A stretch of 6,826 nt of DNA. Source: JANNRA01 sp031401035. GTDB lineage: Bacteria > Desulfobacterota > Binatia > HRBIN30 > CADEER01. Position numbers and translations under genes: made by a program. The stretch covers positions 1 through 6,826 of the forward strand of contig JANNRA010000121.1 in the NCBI GenBank assembly GCA_031401035.1, given 5' to 3'. This document shows, piece after piece, positions 1 to 6,651 of the stretch (the stretch's first letter is position 1; every line of letters starts with the position of its first letter). The notes beneath the pieces are model-generated. The model had not been told where the DNA came from. It did not search any database and saw only the letters and a list, made by a program, of their open reading frames with translations.

Positions 1-66
1 GCCGCCCCGTCGGCGCCTGTGGCATGCAGCCCGCTGCCGCTCGCCAACCGGCGCCGACGGGGCGGC
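1..66. repeat. Perfect 17-bp inverted repeat with 32-nt loop at the left window edge
   Basis: Positions 1-17 are the exact reverse complement of 50-66, with a 32-nt loop that contains a smaller GCAG/CTGC pairing (26-29 with 34-37). The left arm begins at the first base of the window, so the stem may be longer. It ends 24 nt before the ATG of the hydrolase gene. There is no T-run after either arm, so it is not a classic intrinsic terminator. It could be the end of an upstream transcription unit, a dispersed palindrome or a 5' leader structure. The arms are seen directly; the role is unknown. Confidence 0.8.
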
Positions 67-73
67 GCCCTCC

Positions 74-80
74 AGGGGAA
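74..80 (+). promoter_or_regulatory. Ribosome binding site deciding the hydrolase start
   Basis: AGGGGAA precedes the ATG at 91 by 10 nt. It favours that start over the in-frame GTG at 19, which lies within the stem-loop. Confidence 0.5.
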
Positions 81-90
81 TGAGCACAGT

Positions 91-843
91 ATGAATCTGC
101 ACTTCACCTGCAACGGCGCCGGCGCGCCCACCGTCGTCTTCACGCACGGCCTGGCGGCCAGCGGCCACACGTGGGCGGCGCAGGTCGCGGCGCTGGCGCC
201 GCGCCATCGCGTCCTGACCTGGGATCTGCGCGGCCACGGCCGCTCCGCGCCGCGCCCCGAGCCGTGCAGCATCGCCGACCTCGCCGCCGACCTCGCCACG
301 GTGCTCGACGCGGCGGGGGTCGCCCGCGCCGTCGTCGTCGGCCATTCGGCCGGCGGCGTCGTGGCGATGCGCTTCGCCCTCGACCATCCGCAACGCCTGG
401 CGGGCCTGGTCCTGGTCGGCACGGCGAGCGAGTGCAACGAGAAGGCGCGGCAGTTCTACACCGAGCTGGCGGATCTCGCCGAGACGCGCGGCATGGACCC
501 GGTGCGGCGCCGTCTCGGCGTCAACGCCGAGCAGGCGCGGCAGGCGCCGACCGACGCCGCCACCTTCGCGCCGGTGGCGCGCGCCATGGCGAGCCTCAAC
601 GCGGCGCCGCTGACGCCGCGCCTGGGCGAGATCCGCTGCCCGACGCAGGTGATCGTCGGCGAGAAGGACTTCCTCGGTGCCGGCGGCTCGGTGAAACTGC
701 AGCGCGGCATCGCCGGCGCCGGGCTCGCCATCGTGCCCGGCCGCGGACACGGCCTGTTCCTGGAGGACGCGGAGGGCTTCAACCGCATGCTGGTCGATTT
801 CCTCGCCAGCCTCGCGGCGGCACCGCCGGCCGCGCGCCGGTGA
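91..843 (+). CDS. Alpha/beta-fold hydrolase (enol-lactonase/esterase-like), 250 aa
   Basis: This is a cytoplasmic alpha/beta hydrolase, most like small esterases and 3-oxoadipate enol-lactonase-type enzymes. The substrate cannot be read from sequence. The full catalytic set is visible: an oxyanion-hole HG at residues 19-20 (THGLAASG), the strand-4 DLRGHGRS segment at 45-52, the nucleophile elbow GHSAGG with Ser86, the acid Asp193 in VIVGEKDFLG, and the base His220 in GRGHGLFLED. Length (250 aa) is normal for lid-poor members of the family, and no signal peptide or membrane segment is seen. I chose the ATG at 91 because AGGGGAA (74-80) lies 10 nt upstream and family homology starts there; the frame stays open to a GTG at 19, but that stretch is inside the inverted repeat and reads as arginine-rich non-family sequence. 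The gene ends 7 bp from the convergent reductase stop, so it is its own transcription unit in this window. Family assignment is secure; specific activity is open. Confidence 0.9.
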   Translation: MNLHFTCNGAGAPTVVFTHGLAASGHTWAAQVAALAPRHRVLTWDLRGHGRSAPRPEPCSIADLAADLATVLDAAGVARAVVVGHSAGGVVAMRFALDHPQRLAGLVLVGTASECNEKARQFYTELADLAETRGMDPVRRRLGVNAEQARQAPTDAATFAPVARAMASLNAAPLTPRLGEIRCPTQVIVGEKDFLGAGGSVKLQRGIAGAGLAIVPGRGHGLFLEDAEGFNRMLVDFLASLAAAPPAARR

Positions 844-850
844 CGCAGTC

Positions 851-1669
851 TCAGAAGGCGCTGTCGAACAGCGCCTGGTTGCGGCCGGCGATCTGTTGGC
901 CGCCGGCGACGTAGAGCACCTCGCCGGTGATCCAGCTCGCCGCCGGGGAGGCGAGAAAGACCGCCGCGTAAGCGATCTCGTCCGGGCCGCCGAAGCGCGC
1001 GATCGGGATGCCCTCGCACAGCGTCTCGATCTGCGGGTCGTAGGTCACCTTGAAGGCCTCGGTCTGGATCGGGCCGGGCGCGACGCAGTTCACGCGCACC
1101 GTCGGCCCCCACTCGATCGCCAGCGTCTTGCTGAGCTCGAGCACGCCGGCGCGCGCGGCGGCGGTGTGGGCGATGCCGGGAAAGCCGCGTCCGATGACGG
1201 CGATGATGTTGGTGATGCTACCGCCGCGGCCGTCGAGCATCTGGTTGCCGAACACCTGGGTCATGTTCCAGGTGCCGGTGAGGTTGGTCTCGATGACCGC
1301 GTTCCACCCCTTCGGCGAGAAGTCCCGCGCCCGCTGCGCGAACTGGCCACCGGCGTTGTTGACCAGCATGTCCACCTGCCCGTGCCGCTCGCGCACCAGG
1401 GCGGCGAGCGCCTCGACGCTGGCGCGGTCGCGGATGTTGACCATCGCCGCCTCGACGCGCCGGCCGGTGGCGGCGCCGATCTCCGCCGCCGTCTCCTCGA
1501 GCCGCTCGAGGTTGCGCGCCGCCAGCACCAGATCGGCGCCGGCCTCCGCCAGTTGCTGGGCGATGGCGCGCCCGAGCCCGGTGGCGGCGCCGGTGACCAG
1601 CGCAATCTGCCCGGCGACCAACTCGGGATGGAAGACCGGGATCTTCGGCGGCGGCGGCTCGAGGCTCAC
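851..1669 (-). CDS. Short-chain dehydrogenase/reductase, PECR/2,4-dienoyl-CoA-reductase-like, 272 aa
   Basis: This is an NAD(P)H-dependent Rossmann-fold reductase, probably acting on an enoyl-CoA or similar thioester. Visible motifs are the nucleotide-binding TGAATGLG (26-33), NNAG (104-107), NLTGTWN (129-135), the segment GFPGIAHTAAARAGV (162-176) and PG near the C-terminal substrate loop, then SPAASWITG and a terminal glycine-rich stretch. The canonical YxxxK pair is missing: the aligned residues are Thr169 and Arg173. From memory, human peroxisomal trans-2-enoyl-CoA reductase has a near-identical HSGAARAGV segment, and mitochondrial 2,4-dienoyl-CoA reductase also lacks the canonical Tyr. 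The start is the GTG at 1669, overlapping the acyl-CoA dehydrogenase stop in a GTGA motif, with GGAAGGG (1687-1681) upstream. The frame stays open for 71 more codons upstream, but these lie inside the neighbouring gene and are arginine-rich. The coupling suggests the two enzymes work on one pathway. Subfamily is inferred; a different acyl- or steroid-related substrate is possible. Confidence 0.88.
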   Translation of the reverse strand: MSLEPPPPKIPVFHPELVAGQIALVTGAATGLGRAIAQQLAEAGADLVLAARNLERLEETAAEIGAATGRRVEAAMVNIRDRASVEALAALVRERHGQVDMLVNNAGGQFAQRARDFSPKGWNAVIETNLTGTWNMTQVFGNQMLDGRGGSITNIIAVIGRGFPGIAHTAAARAGVLELSKTLAIEWGPTVRVNCVAPGPIQTEAFKVTYDPQIETLCEGIPIARFGGPDEIAYAAVFLASPAASWITGEVLYVAGGQQIAGRNQALFDSAF

Positions 1670-2820
1670 ACGTTGCCGTACCCTTCCAGCTTGGCGATGA
1701 TCTGCATCATCACCTCGTCGGCGCCGCCGCCGATGCTGAGCAGGCGGGCGTCGCGCCAGTAGCGCGAGACCAGGTACTCGTCCATGTAGCCGTAGCCGCC
1801 GTGGAACTGCACGCACCAGTCCGCCACCTCGCGCACCAGACGGCCGGCGGCGAGCTTGGCCATCGACGTCTCGCGCGTGCACTCCTCGCCGGCGACGAAC
1901 ATGCGCACGCAGTGGTAGTTGAGCTGGCGCAGCATCTCGATCTGCGTCTGCAGCTCGGCGAGGGTGAACTGCACGTGCTGCTTGAGCGACAGCGGCTTGC
2001 CGAAGACGTGGCGGTCCTTGGTGTACTGCACCGTGCGGTCGAGCATCGCCTGGGCGCTGGCGGCGGCGCCGAGTGCGGCCACCATGCGCTCCTTCTGGAA
2101 CTGCTGCATCTGGTAGATGAAGCCCATCCCCTCATCGCCGATGCGGTTGGCGACCGACACACGCACGTCTTCGAACACCAGCTCGGCGGTGTCGGAGCAA
2201 TGGTTGCCGACCTTCTCGAGCTTCTGCGCGACGGAGAATCCGGGGGTGTCGGTCGGCACGACCAGCAGCGTGAACCCGTGATGGCCGGCGTCGGCGTCAG
2301 TCTTGGTGAGCAGCGTGACGTAGTCCGCCTGCGTGCCGTTGGTGATGAAGGTCTTGCGCCCGTTGACGATGTAGTCATCACCGTCGCGCTTGGCCTGCGT
2401 GCGCAGCGCGAAGACGTCCGAGCCGGCGCCGGGTTCGGTGACGCCGATGGCGCCGACCATCTCACCGCTGATCGACGGGCGCAGAAAGCGTTCCTTCAGC
2501 TCCTCGCTGCCGAAGTCGTGCAGCGCCGGGGTACACATGTCGGTCTGCACCATCATCGCCATCGGGATGCCGTTGCAGTGACAGGCGGCCGACATTGCCT
2601 CGCAGTAGGCGGCGGTCCACCAGTAATCGAGGCCGCTGCCGCCGTACTTGGCGTCGTAGCCGATGCCCAGCATGCCGAGCGCGCCGGCGCGCTTGAACAC
2701 CTGGTGGGCGGGGAAGATGCGCGCCTTCTCCCACTCGTCGACGTGCGGGTTCACCTCGCTGGTGAAGAACTCGTGAATGGTGTGCTGGAAGGCCTTCTGC
2801 TCAGGGGTGAAATAGTCCAT
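1666..2820 (-). CDS. Acyl-CoA dehydrogenase, long-chain/isovaleryl type, 384 aa
   Basis: This flavoenzyme family inserts the alpha,beta double bond into an acyl-CoA, passing electrons to electron-transfer flavoprotein. Domains in order are the N-terminal helical part (about 1-115), the middle beta domain with IGVTEPGAGSD (125-135) and the FITNG FAD-side motif (158-162), and the C-terminal helical domain with FGKPL (273-277), QFHGGYGYMDEY (338-349) and YWRDARL (354-360). The usual medium-chain base (Glu in YEGT) is replaced by Gly365 in SIGGGADEVM. Instead Glu244 in FQKERM sits where long-chain and isovaleryl-CoA dehydrogenases carry their catalytic Glu. This supports an active enzyme of that subtype, perhaps on branched or long substrates. 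The ATG at 2820 gives the family N-terminus (MDYFTPEQ). A GTG at 2838 is in frame and adds six residues; neither start has a strong Shine-Dalgarno. It lies 67 bp after miaB and overlaps the downstream reductase by 4 nt. Family certain, substrate unknown. Confidence 0.95.
   Translation of the reverse strand: MDYFTPEQKAFQHTIHEFFTSEVNPHVDEWEKARIFPAHQVFKRAGALGMLGIGYDAKYGGSGLDYWWTAAYCEAMSAACHCNGIPMAMMVQTDMCTPALHDFGSEELKERFLRPSISGEMVGAIGVTEPGAGSDVFALRTQAKRDGDDYIVNGRKTFITNGTQADYVTLLTKTDADAGHHGFTLLVVPTDTPGFSVAQKLEKVGNHCSDTAELVFEDVRVSVANRIGDEGMGFIYQMQQFQKERMVAALGAAASAQAMLDRTVQYTKDRHVFGKPLSLKQHVQFTLAELQTQIEMLRQLNYHCVRMFVAGEECTRETSMAKLAAGRLVREVADWCVQFHGGYGYMDEYLVSRYWRDARLLSIGGGADEVMMQIIAKLEGYGNV
1681..1687 (-). 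promoter_or_regulatory. Ribosome binding site for the coupled GTG start of the reductase
   Basis: On the minus strand GGAAGGG lies inside the end of the acyl-CoA dehydrogenase gene, about 11 nt before the GTG at 1669. With the 4-nt stop/start overlap it supports translational coupling and this start. Confidence 0.5.
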
Positions 2821-2857
2821 CGGCAGTCGAGCTAGCACCCTGCTTGCAGCTTGCCCA

Positions 2858-2876
2858 GCGCCCGACGAGCGGGCGC
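2858..2876. repeat. Short GC-rich hairpin in the miaB to acyl-CoA dehydrogenase gap
   Basis: GCGCCCG (2858-2864) and CGGGCGC (2870-2876) form a perfect 7-bp stem with a 5-nt loop in the 67-bp gap after miaB. No T-run follows on the minus strand, so intrinsic termination is doubtful. It may reduce read-through or be chance in GC-rich DNA. Confidence 0.4.
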
Positions 2877-2887
2877 GGCGGCAGGCG

Positions 2888-4156
<1,269 letters not shown>

Positions 4157-4224
4157 GCGACCCCGGTTCATACCGGAGCCGCCATCGGGTTGACAGCCCG
4201 GGGCCACCCGTCCCAAGGCTTTCT

Positions 4225-4298
4225 TCACCACGGAGACACGGAGGCACGGAGACGCGCTGCTGGCAGGCGCCCTCCGTGCCTCCGTGTCTCCGTGGTGA
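4225..4298. repeat. Perfect palindromic repeat of CACGGAGR units, copy 1
   Basis: The 27-nt arms 4225-4251 and 4272-4298 are exact reverse complements around a 20-nt loop. The left arm holds three tandem 8-mers (CACGGAGA, CACGGAGG, CACGGAGA; 4229-4252) and the right arm three complementary 8-mers (4272-4295). The loop contains CTGC-TG-GCAG (4257-4266), itself able to pair. It lies between two divergent gene starts, so it cannot be a terminator for either. From memory, CACGGAG-type dispersed repeats occur in many GC-rich bacteria and create spurious short protein predictions. No transposase is nearby. Confidence 0.92.
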
Positions 4299-4301
4299 GG
4301 G
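4297..4301 (+). promoter_or_regulatory. Ribosome binding site deciding a TTG start
   Basis: GAGGG lies 6 nt before the TTG at 4308. Its first two bases are the last two of the palindromic repeat arm. An in-frame TGA at 4296-4298 blocks any earlier start, and the conserved family sequence begins within four residues of the TTG. Confidence 0.7.
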
Positions 4302-4307
4302 TTTCTC

Positions 4308-5225
4308 TTGGTACAGCGAATTGCGTCCCTGCTGCCGAGTGCGACCGAGATCGTCTGCGCGCTCGGCCTCGCCGACCGCCTGGTCGGCGTCTCGCACGAG
4401 TGCGACTTCCCGGCGGCGATCGTCGGGCGGCCGGTCCTGACCGAGCCGAAGCTCGATCCGCGCGGCAGCTCGGCGGCGATCGACGCGCAGGTGCGACGGC
4501 TGGTCGCCGACGGGCTGAGTGTCTACCGCATTCGTGAGGCGGCGCTGCGCGCCGCGGCGCCGGACCTGATCGTCACCCAGGAGCCGTGCGAGGTGTGCGC
4601 GGTGTCGTTCAGCGAGGTGCAGGCGGCGGCGCAGGCGCTGCTGGCGACGCCGGCGGCGATCGTGTCGTTGAAGCCCAACCGGCTCGACGACGTACTCGAG
4701 GACTTCCTGCGCGTCGCCGACGCCGCCGGCGTGCCGGCCGCCGGCGCGGCGCTGGTCGCGGCGAGCCGGGTGCGCCTCGACACCATCCGCCGCAAGGTCG
4801 CGCACGCGCGCAGCCGGCCGCGCGTCGCCTGCATCGAGTGGCTCGAGCCGCTGATGGTCGCCGGCAACTGGATCCCCGAGCTGGTGGCGCTGGCCGGCGG
4901 CGCCTACGAACTGGTCGCCGCCGGCGCGCACAGCCCGGCGCTCGGCTGGGAGGCGCTGGCGGCGGCGGCGCCGGACGTCGTCATCGTCATGCCGTGCGGC
5001 TTCGCCCTGCCGCAGACGCGCCGCGAGCTGCCGGCGCTGACCGCCCGGCCCGAGTGGCAGGCGCTGCCGGCGGTCCGCAACGGCCGCGCCTACGCCGTCG
5101 ACGGCAACGCCTACCTCAACCGCCCCGGTCCGCGCCTGATTGACAGCGCCGAGCTGCTCGCCGGGTTGATCCAACCGGGTCACTGCGCCAGCCTGCTGCC
5201 GCCGGGTAGCTGGGAGAAGATCTGA
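4308..5225 (+). CDS. Cobalamin-binding-type periplasmic-binding-fold protein (BtuF-like), 305 aa
   Basis: The protein belongs to the helical-backbone metal-receptor fold (PF01497-type) that includes BtuF, the vitamin B12 binding subunit of the BtuCDF importer. Visible features are the N-terminal RIASLLPSATEIVCALGL (4-21), the HECDFP turn (30-35), PDLIVTQEPCEVCAVS (85-100) with Cys94-x2-Cys97, a long linker helix around 125-170, CIEWLEPLMVAGNWIPEL (175-192), and a late GRAYAVDGNAYLNRPGPR segment. These match the group of proteins usually annotated cobalamin-binding protein. There is no signal peptide or lipobox: the mature-like sequence begins at residue 4. The start is a TTG with GAGGG upstream, and an in-frame stop just upstream excludes an N-terminal leader. 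No btuC or btuD is in the window, so a transport role is not shown; a cytoplasmic B12-related or other binding role is possible. Family assignment is good, exact function uncertain. Confidence 0.88.
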   Translation: MVQRIASLLPSATEIVCALGLADRLVGVSHECDFPAAIVGRPVLTEPKLDPRGSSAAIDAQVRRLVADGLSVYRIREAALRAAAPDLIVTQEPCEVCAVSFSEVQAAAQALLATPAAIVSLKPNRLDDVLEDFLRVADAAGVPAAGAALVAASRVRLDTIRRKVAHARSRPRVACIEWLEPLMVAGNWIPELVALAGGAYELVAAGAHSPALGWEALAAAAPDVVIVMPCGFALPQTRRELPALTARPEWQALPAVRNGRAYAVDGNAYLNRPGPRLIDSAELLAGLIQPGHCASLLPPGSWEKI

Positions 5226-5231
5226 GCGGAT

Positions 5232-5299
5232 TTCACCACGGAGGCCCGGCGCCGACCTGCCAGCAGGCTGTCTCCGTGTCTCCGTGACTCCGTGGTGAA
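5232..5299. repeat. CACGGAGR palindromic repeat, copy 2, eroded and in opposite orientation
   Basis: The outer arms 5232-5243 and 5288-5299 are perfect 12-nt reverse complements. The right arm keeps three tandem CTCCGTGN 8-mers (5272-5295), but the left arm keeps only one CACGGAGG (5237-5244) before diverging into GCCCGGCGCC. The loop carries CCTGC-CA-GCAGG (5256-5267), which is the reverse complement of the loop core of copy 1, so the two copies are inverted relative to each other. It fills the gap between the B12-binding gene and the CoA-transferase, which both read rightward. Confidence 0.88.
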
Positions 5300-5300
5300 G

Positions 5301-5314
5301 AAAGGATCGGGAAG
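5301..5314 (+). promoter_or_regulatory. Probable ribosome binding region of the CoA-transferase
   Basis: AAAGGA (5301-5306, 11 nt before the ATG) and GGGAAG (5309-5314, 3 nt before) are both purine-rich. It is not clear which is used. The region begins immediately after the end of repeat copy 2. Confidence 0.4.
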
Positions 5315-5317
5315 AAC

Positions 5318-6520
5318 ATGCCGGGGCCACTCGAAGGGATACGCGTCGTCGAGCTGGGGTTCTGGGTGGCCGGACCGGCGGCGGCGGGGATCATGGCCGA
5401 CTGGGGCGCCGACGTGGTCAAGCTGGAGCCGCCGGACGGCGATCCGATGCGCGGCCTGTTCCTCACCGTCGCCGGCGTCGATGTGCCGATCAACCCGCCC
5501 TTCGAGCTCGACAACCGCGGCAAGCGCAGCCTGGTGCTCAACCTGCAGCATGCCGAGGGCCGCGCCGCGGCGCACCGCCTGCTCGCCGACGCCGACGTGC
5601 TGGTCACCAACCTGCGTCTGCCGGCGCTGGCCAAGCTGGGACTCGACTTCCCCACCGTGCAGGCGCTGAACCGGCGCCTGGTGTACTGCGCCCTCACCGG
5701 CTACGGCGCCGACGGCCCCGACCGCGATCGCCCGGCCTACGACGTCGGCGCCTTCTGGGCCCGCGCCGGCGTGGCGATGTCGCTGACCCCGCCGGGCAGC
5801 CCGCCGCCGCAGCAGCGCGGCGGCATGGGCGACCACACCACCGCCATCGCGGCGGTGAGCGCGGTGTGCGCGGCGCTGGTGGCGCGCCAGCGTACCGGCG
5901 TCGGCCAGTTCGTCTGCACCTCGCTGCTGCGCACCGGCGTCTACGTGCTCGGCTGGGACGTCAACACCCGCTTGCGCCTCGGCCGTGTCGAGTCGCCCTA
6001 CGACCGCCACCACATCCCCAACCCGCTGGTCAACTGCTACCGCGGCGCCGACGGGCGCTGGTTCTGGCTGCTCGGCCTGCAGGCCGACCGCCACTGGCCC
6101 GACCTGGTGCGCGCGCTCGATCGACCCGAGCTGCGCGACGACCCGCGCTTCAAGGACATCCGCGTGCGCCGCGAGCATGCCGAGGCCTGCGTCGCGACGC
6201 TCGACGCGATCTTTGCTAGCCAGCCGCTGGCGCACTGGACGGCCGCCTTCGACCGCGCCGGCATGTGGTGGGCGCCGGTGCAGACCATCGGCGAGATGCT
6301 CGACGACCCACAGGCGCGCGCCGGCGGGGTCTTCACCTCGGTGGAGGTCGCCGAGGGCCGCGCCGACATGGTCGCCAGCCCGGCCGAGTTCGCCGGCACC
6401 CCGGCCGGGCCGCCCGCCATGGCGCCGGAGCACGGCCAACACACCGAGACCGTACTGCTCGAACTCGGCTACGACTGGGAGCAGATCGCCGCTCTGCGCG
6501 AGGCCGGCGCCCTCGGCTGA
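5318..6520 (+). CDS. CaiB/BaiF family (class III) CoA-transferase, 400 aa
   Basis: Class III CoA-transferases move CoA between a donor thioester and an acid acceptor in the cytoplasm, via an aspartyl-CoA anhydride/thioester, usually as interlocked homodimers. The N-terminus LEGIRVVELG (5-14) and GADVVKLEPP (30-39) form the family Rossmann-like part. NRGKRSLVLNL follows at about 67-77, then TGYGADGPDRDRPAYD (127-142). GGMGDHTT contains Asp172, at the position of the catalytic Asp of formyl-CoA transferase. The C-terminal part returns to the first domain and ends EAGALG. Length is typical. The ATG at 5318 fits the family start. The gene follows the B12-binding gene by 92 bp, all but about 24 bp of it repeat copy 2, so co-transcription is possible but not shown. 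The substrate cannot be assigned: formyl/oxalate, carnitine, mesaconate, bile-acid and racemase relatives all share these motifs. The neighbouring acyl-CoA enzymes suggest acid activation (inference). Confidence 0.93.
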   Translation: MPGPLEGIRVVELGFWVAGPAAAGIMADWGADVVKLEPPDGDPMRGLFLTVAGVDVPINPPFELDNRGKRSLVLNLQHAEGRAAAHRLLADADVLVTNLRLPALAKLGLDFPTVQALNRRLVYCALTGYGADGPDRDRPAYDVGAFWARAGVAMSLTPPGSPPPQQRGGMGDHTTAIAAVSAVCAALVARQRTGVGQFVCTSLLRTGVYVLGWDVNTRLRLGRVESPYDRHHIPNPLVNCYRGADGRWFWLLGLQADRHWPDLVRALDRPELRDDPRFKDIRVRREHAEACVATLDAIFASQPLAHWTAAFDRAGMWWAPVQTIGEMLDDPQARAGGVFTSVEVAEGRADMVASPAEFAGTPAGPPAMAPEHGQHTETVLLELGYDWEQIAALREAGALG

Positions 6521-6526
6521 AGTGGC

Positions 6527-6555
6527 GGCCGCCCGGGCAGGATGCACGGGCGACC
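6527..6555. repeat. 12-bp hairpin just after the CoA-transferase stop
   Basis: Positions 6527-6538 pair with 6544-6555 at 10 of 12 positions around an AGGAT loop, starting 6 nt after the stop codon. The position suits transcript end protection or termination, but no T-run follows. The loop-side word CCGGGCAGGATG recurs at 6643-6654. Confidence 0.5.
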
Positions 6556-6564
6556 GGTGATCTT

Positions 6565-6602
6565 GCACGACCGGGTCGAACCCGGCGGCGATGGGTTCGT
6601 GC
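6565..6602. repeat. Two-part hairpin in the spacer
   Basis: GCACGA (6565-6570) pairs with TCGTGC (6597-6602), enclosing CCGGGT/ACCCGG (6571-6576 with 6580-6585, 3-nt loop). The central GGTCGAACCC looks superficially like a tRNA T-arm, but the rest of a tRNA is absent. Role unknown. Confidence 0.4.
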
Positions 6603-6651
6603 GCCTGGCGGCCGGCTGCGCCTGGCGCGCCGGTTGCTGTCACCGGGCAGG

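Larger units (their letters stand above)
6521..6651. other. Intergenic spacer between the CoA-transferase and the micro-ORF
   Basis: This 131-bp stretch has no convincing reading frame of its own. It holds the two hairpins described separately and the first of two copies of CCGGGCAGGATG. No clear promoter or recognisable riboswitch core was seen by eye. Together with the micro-ORF and the terminal palindrome it makes up the last 306 bp of the window. Confidence 0.5.

Noticed and set aside
896..1762. 288-codon plus-strand frame opposite the reductase and dehydrogenase
   Set aside because: It is antisense to two well-supported genes, with composition typical of a GC-rich shadow frame and no recognisable motif.
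4190..4195. Perfect TTGACA -35-like box upstream of the B12-binding gene
   Set aside because: No acceptable -10 element lies 15-19 bp downstream; the sequence there is GC-rich. Over 110 bp and the whole palindrome separate it from the start.
4157..4231. 25-residue N-terminal extension of MiaB starting in the repeat
   Set aside because: The extension has no family similarity, and its start (MVKKALGR) comes from the repeat arm. A frame starting in repeat copy 2 at 5292 begins the same way (MVKKGSGR), showing it is a repeat artefact.
4225..4298. Intrinsic transcription terminator
   Set aside because: Both flanking genes start, rather than end, at this site, and no T-run follows the stem on either strand.
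4225..5299. Two repeats as a CRISPR array or composite transposon
   Set aside because: There are only two copies about 1 kb apart, inverted and palindromic, with an ordinary gene between them. No transposase, spacer regularity or target duplication is visible.
6565..6602. Possible tRNA because of a GGTCGAACCC T-arm-like segment
   Set aside because: The stem closes on a 3-nt loop rather than a 7-nt T-loop, and no acceptor, D or anticodon arms can be drawn around it.
5180..6643. 487-codon minus-strand frame opposite the CoA-transferase
   Set aside because: It is antisense to a gene with clear family motifs, and is a histidine/arginine/valine-rich shadow translation ending in repeat-derived sequence.
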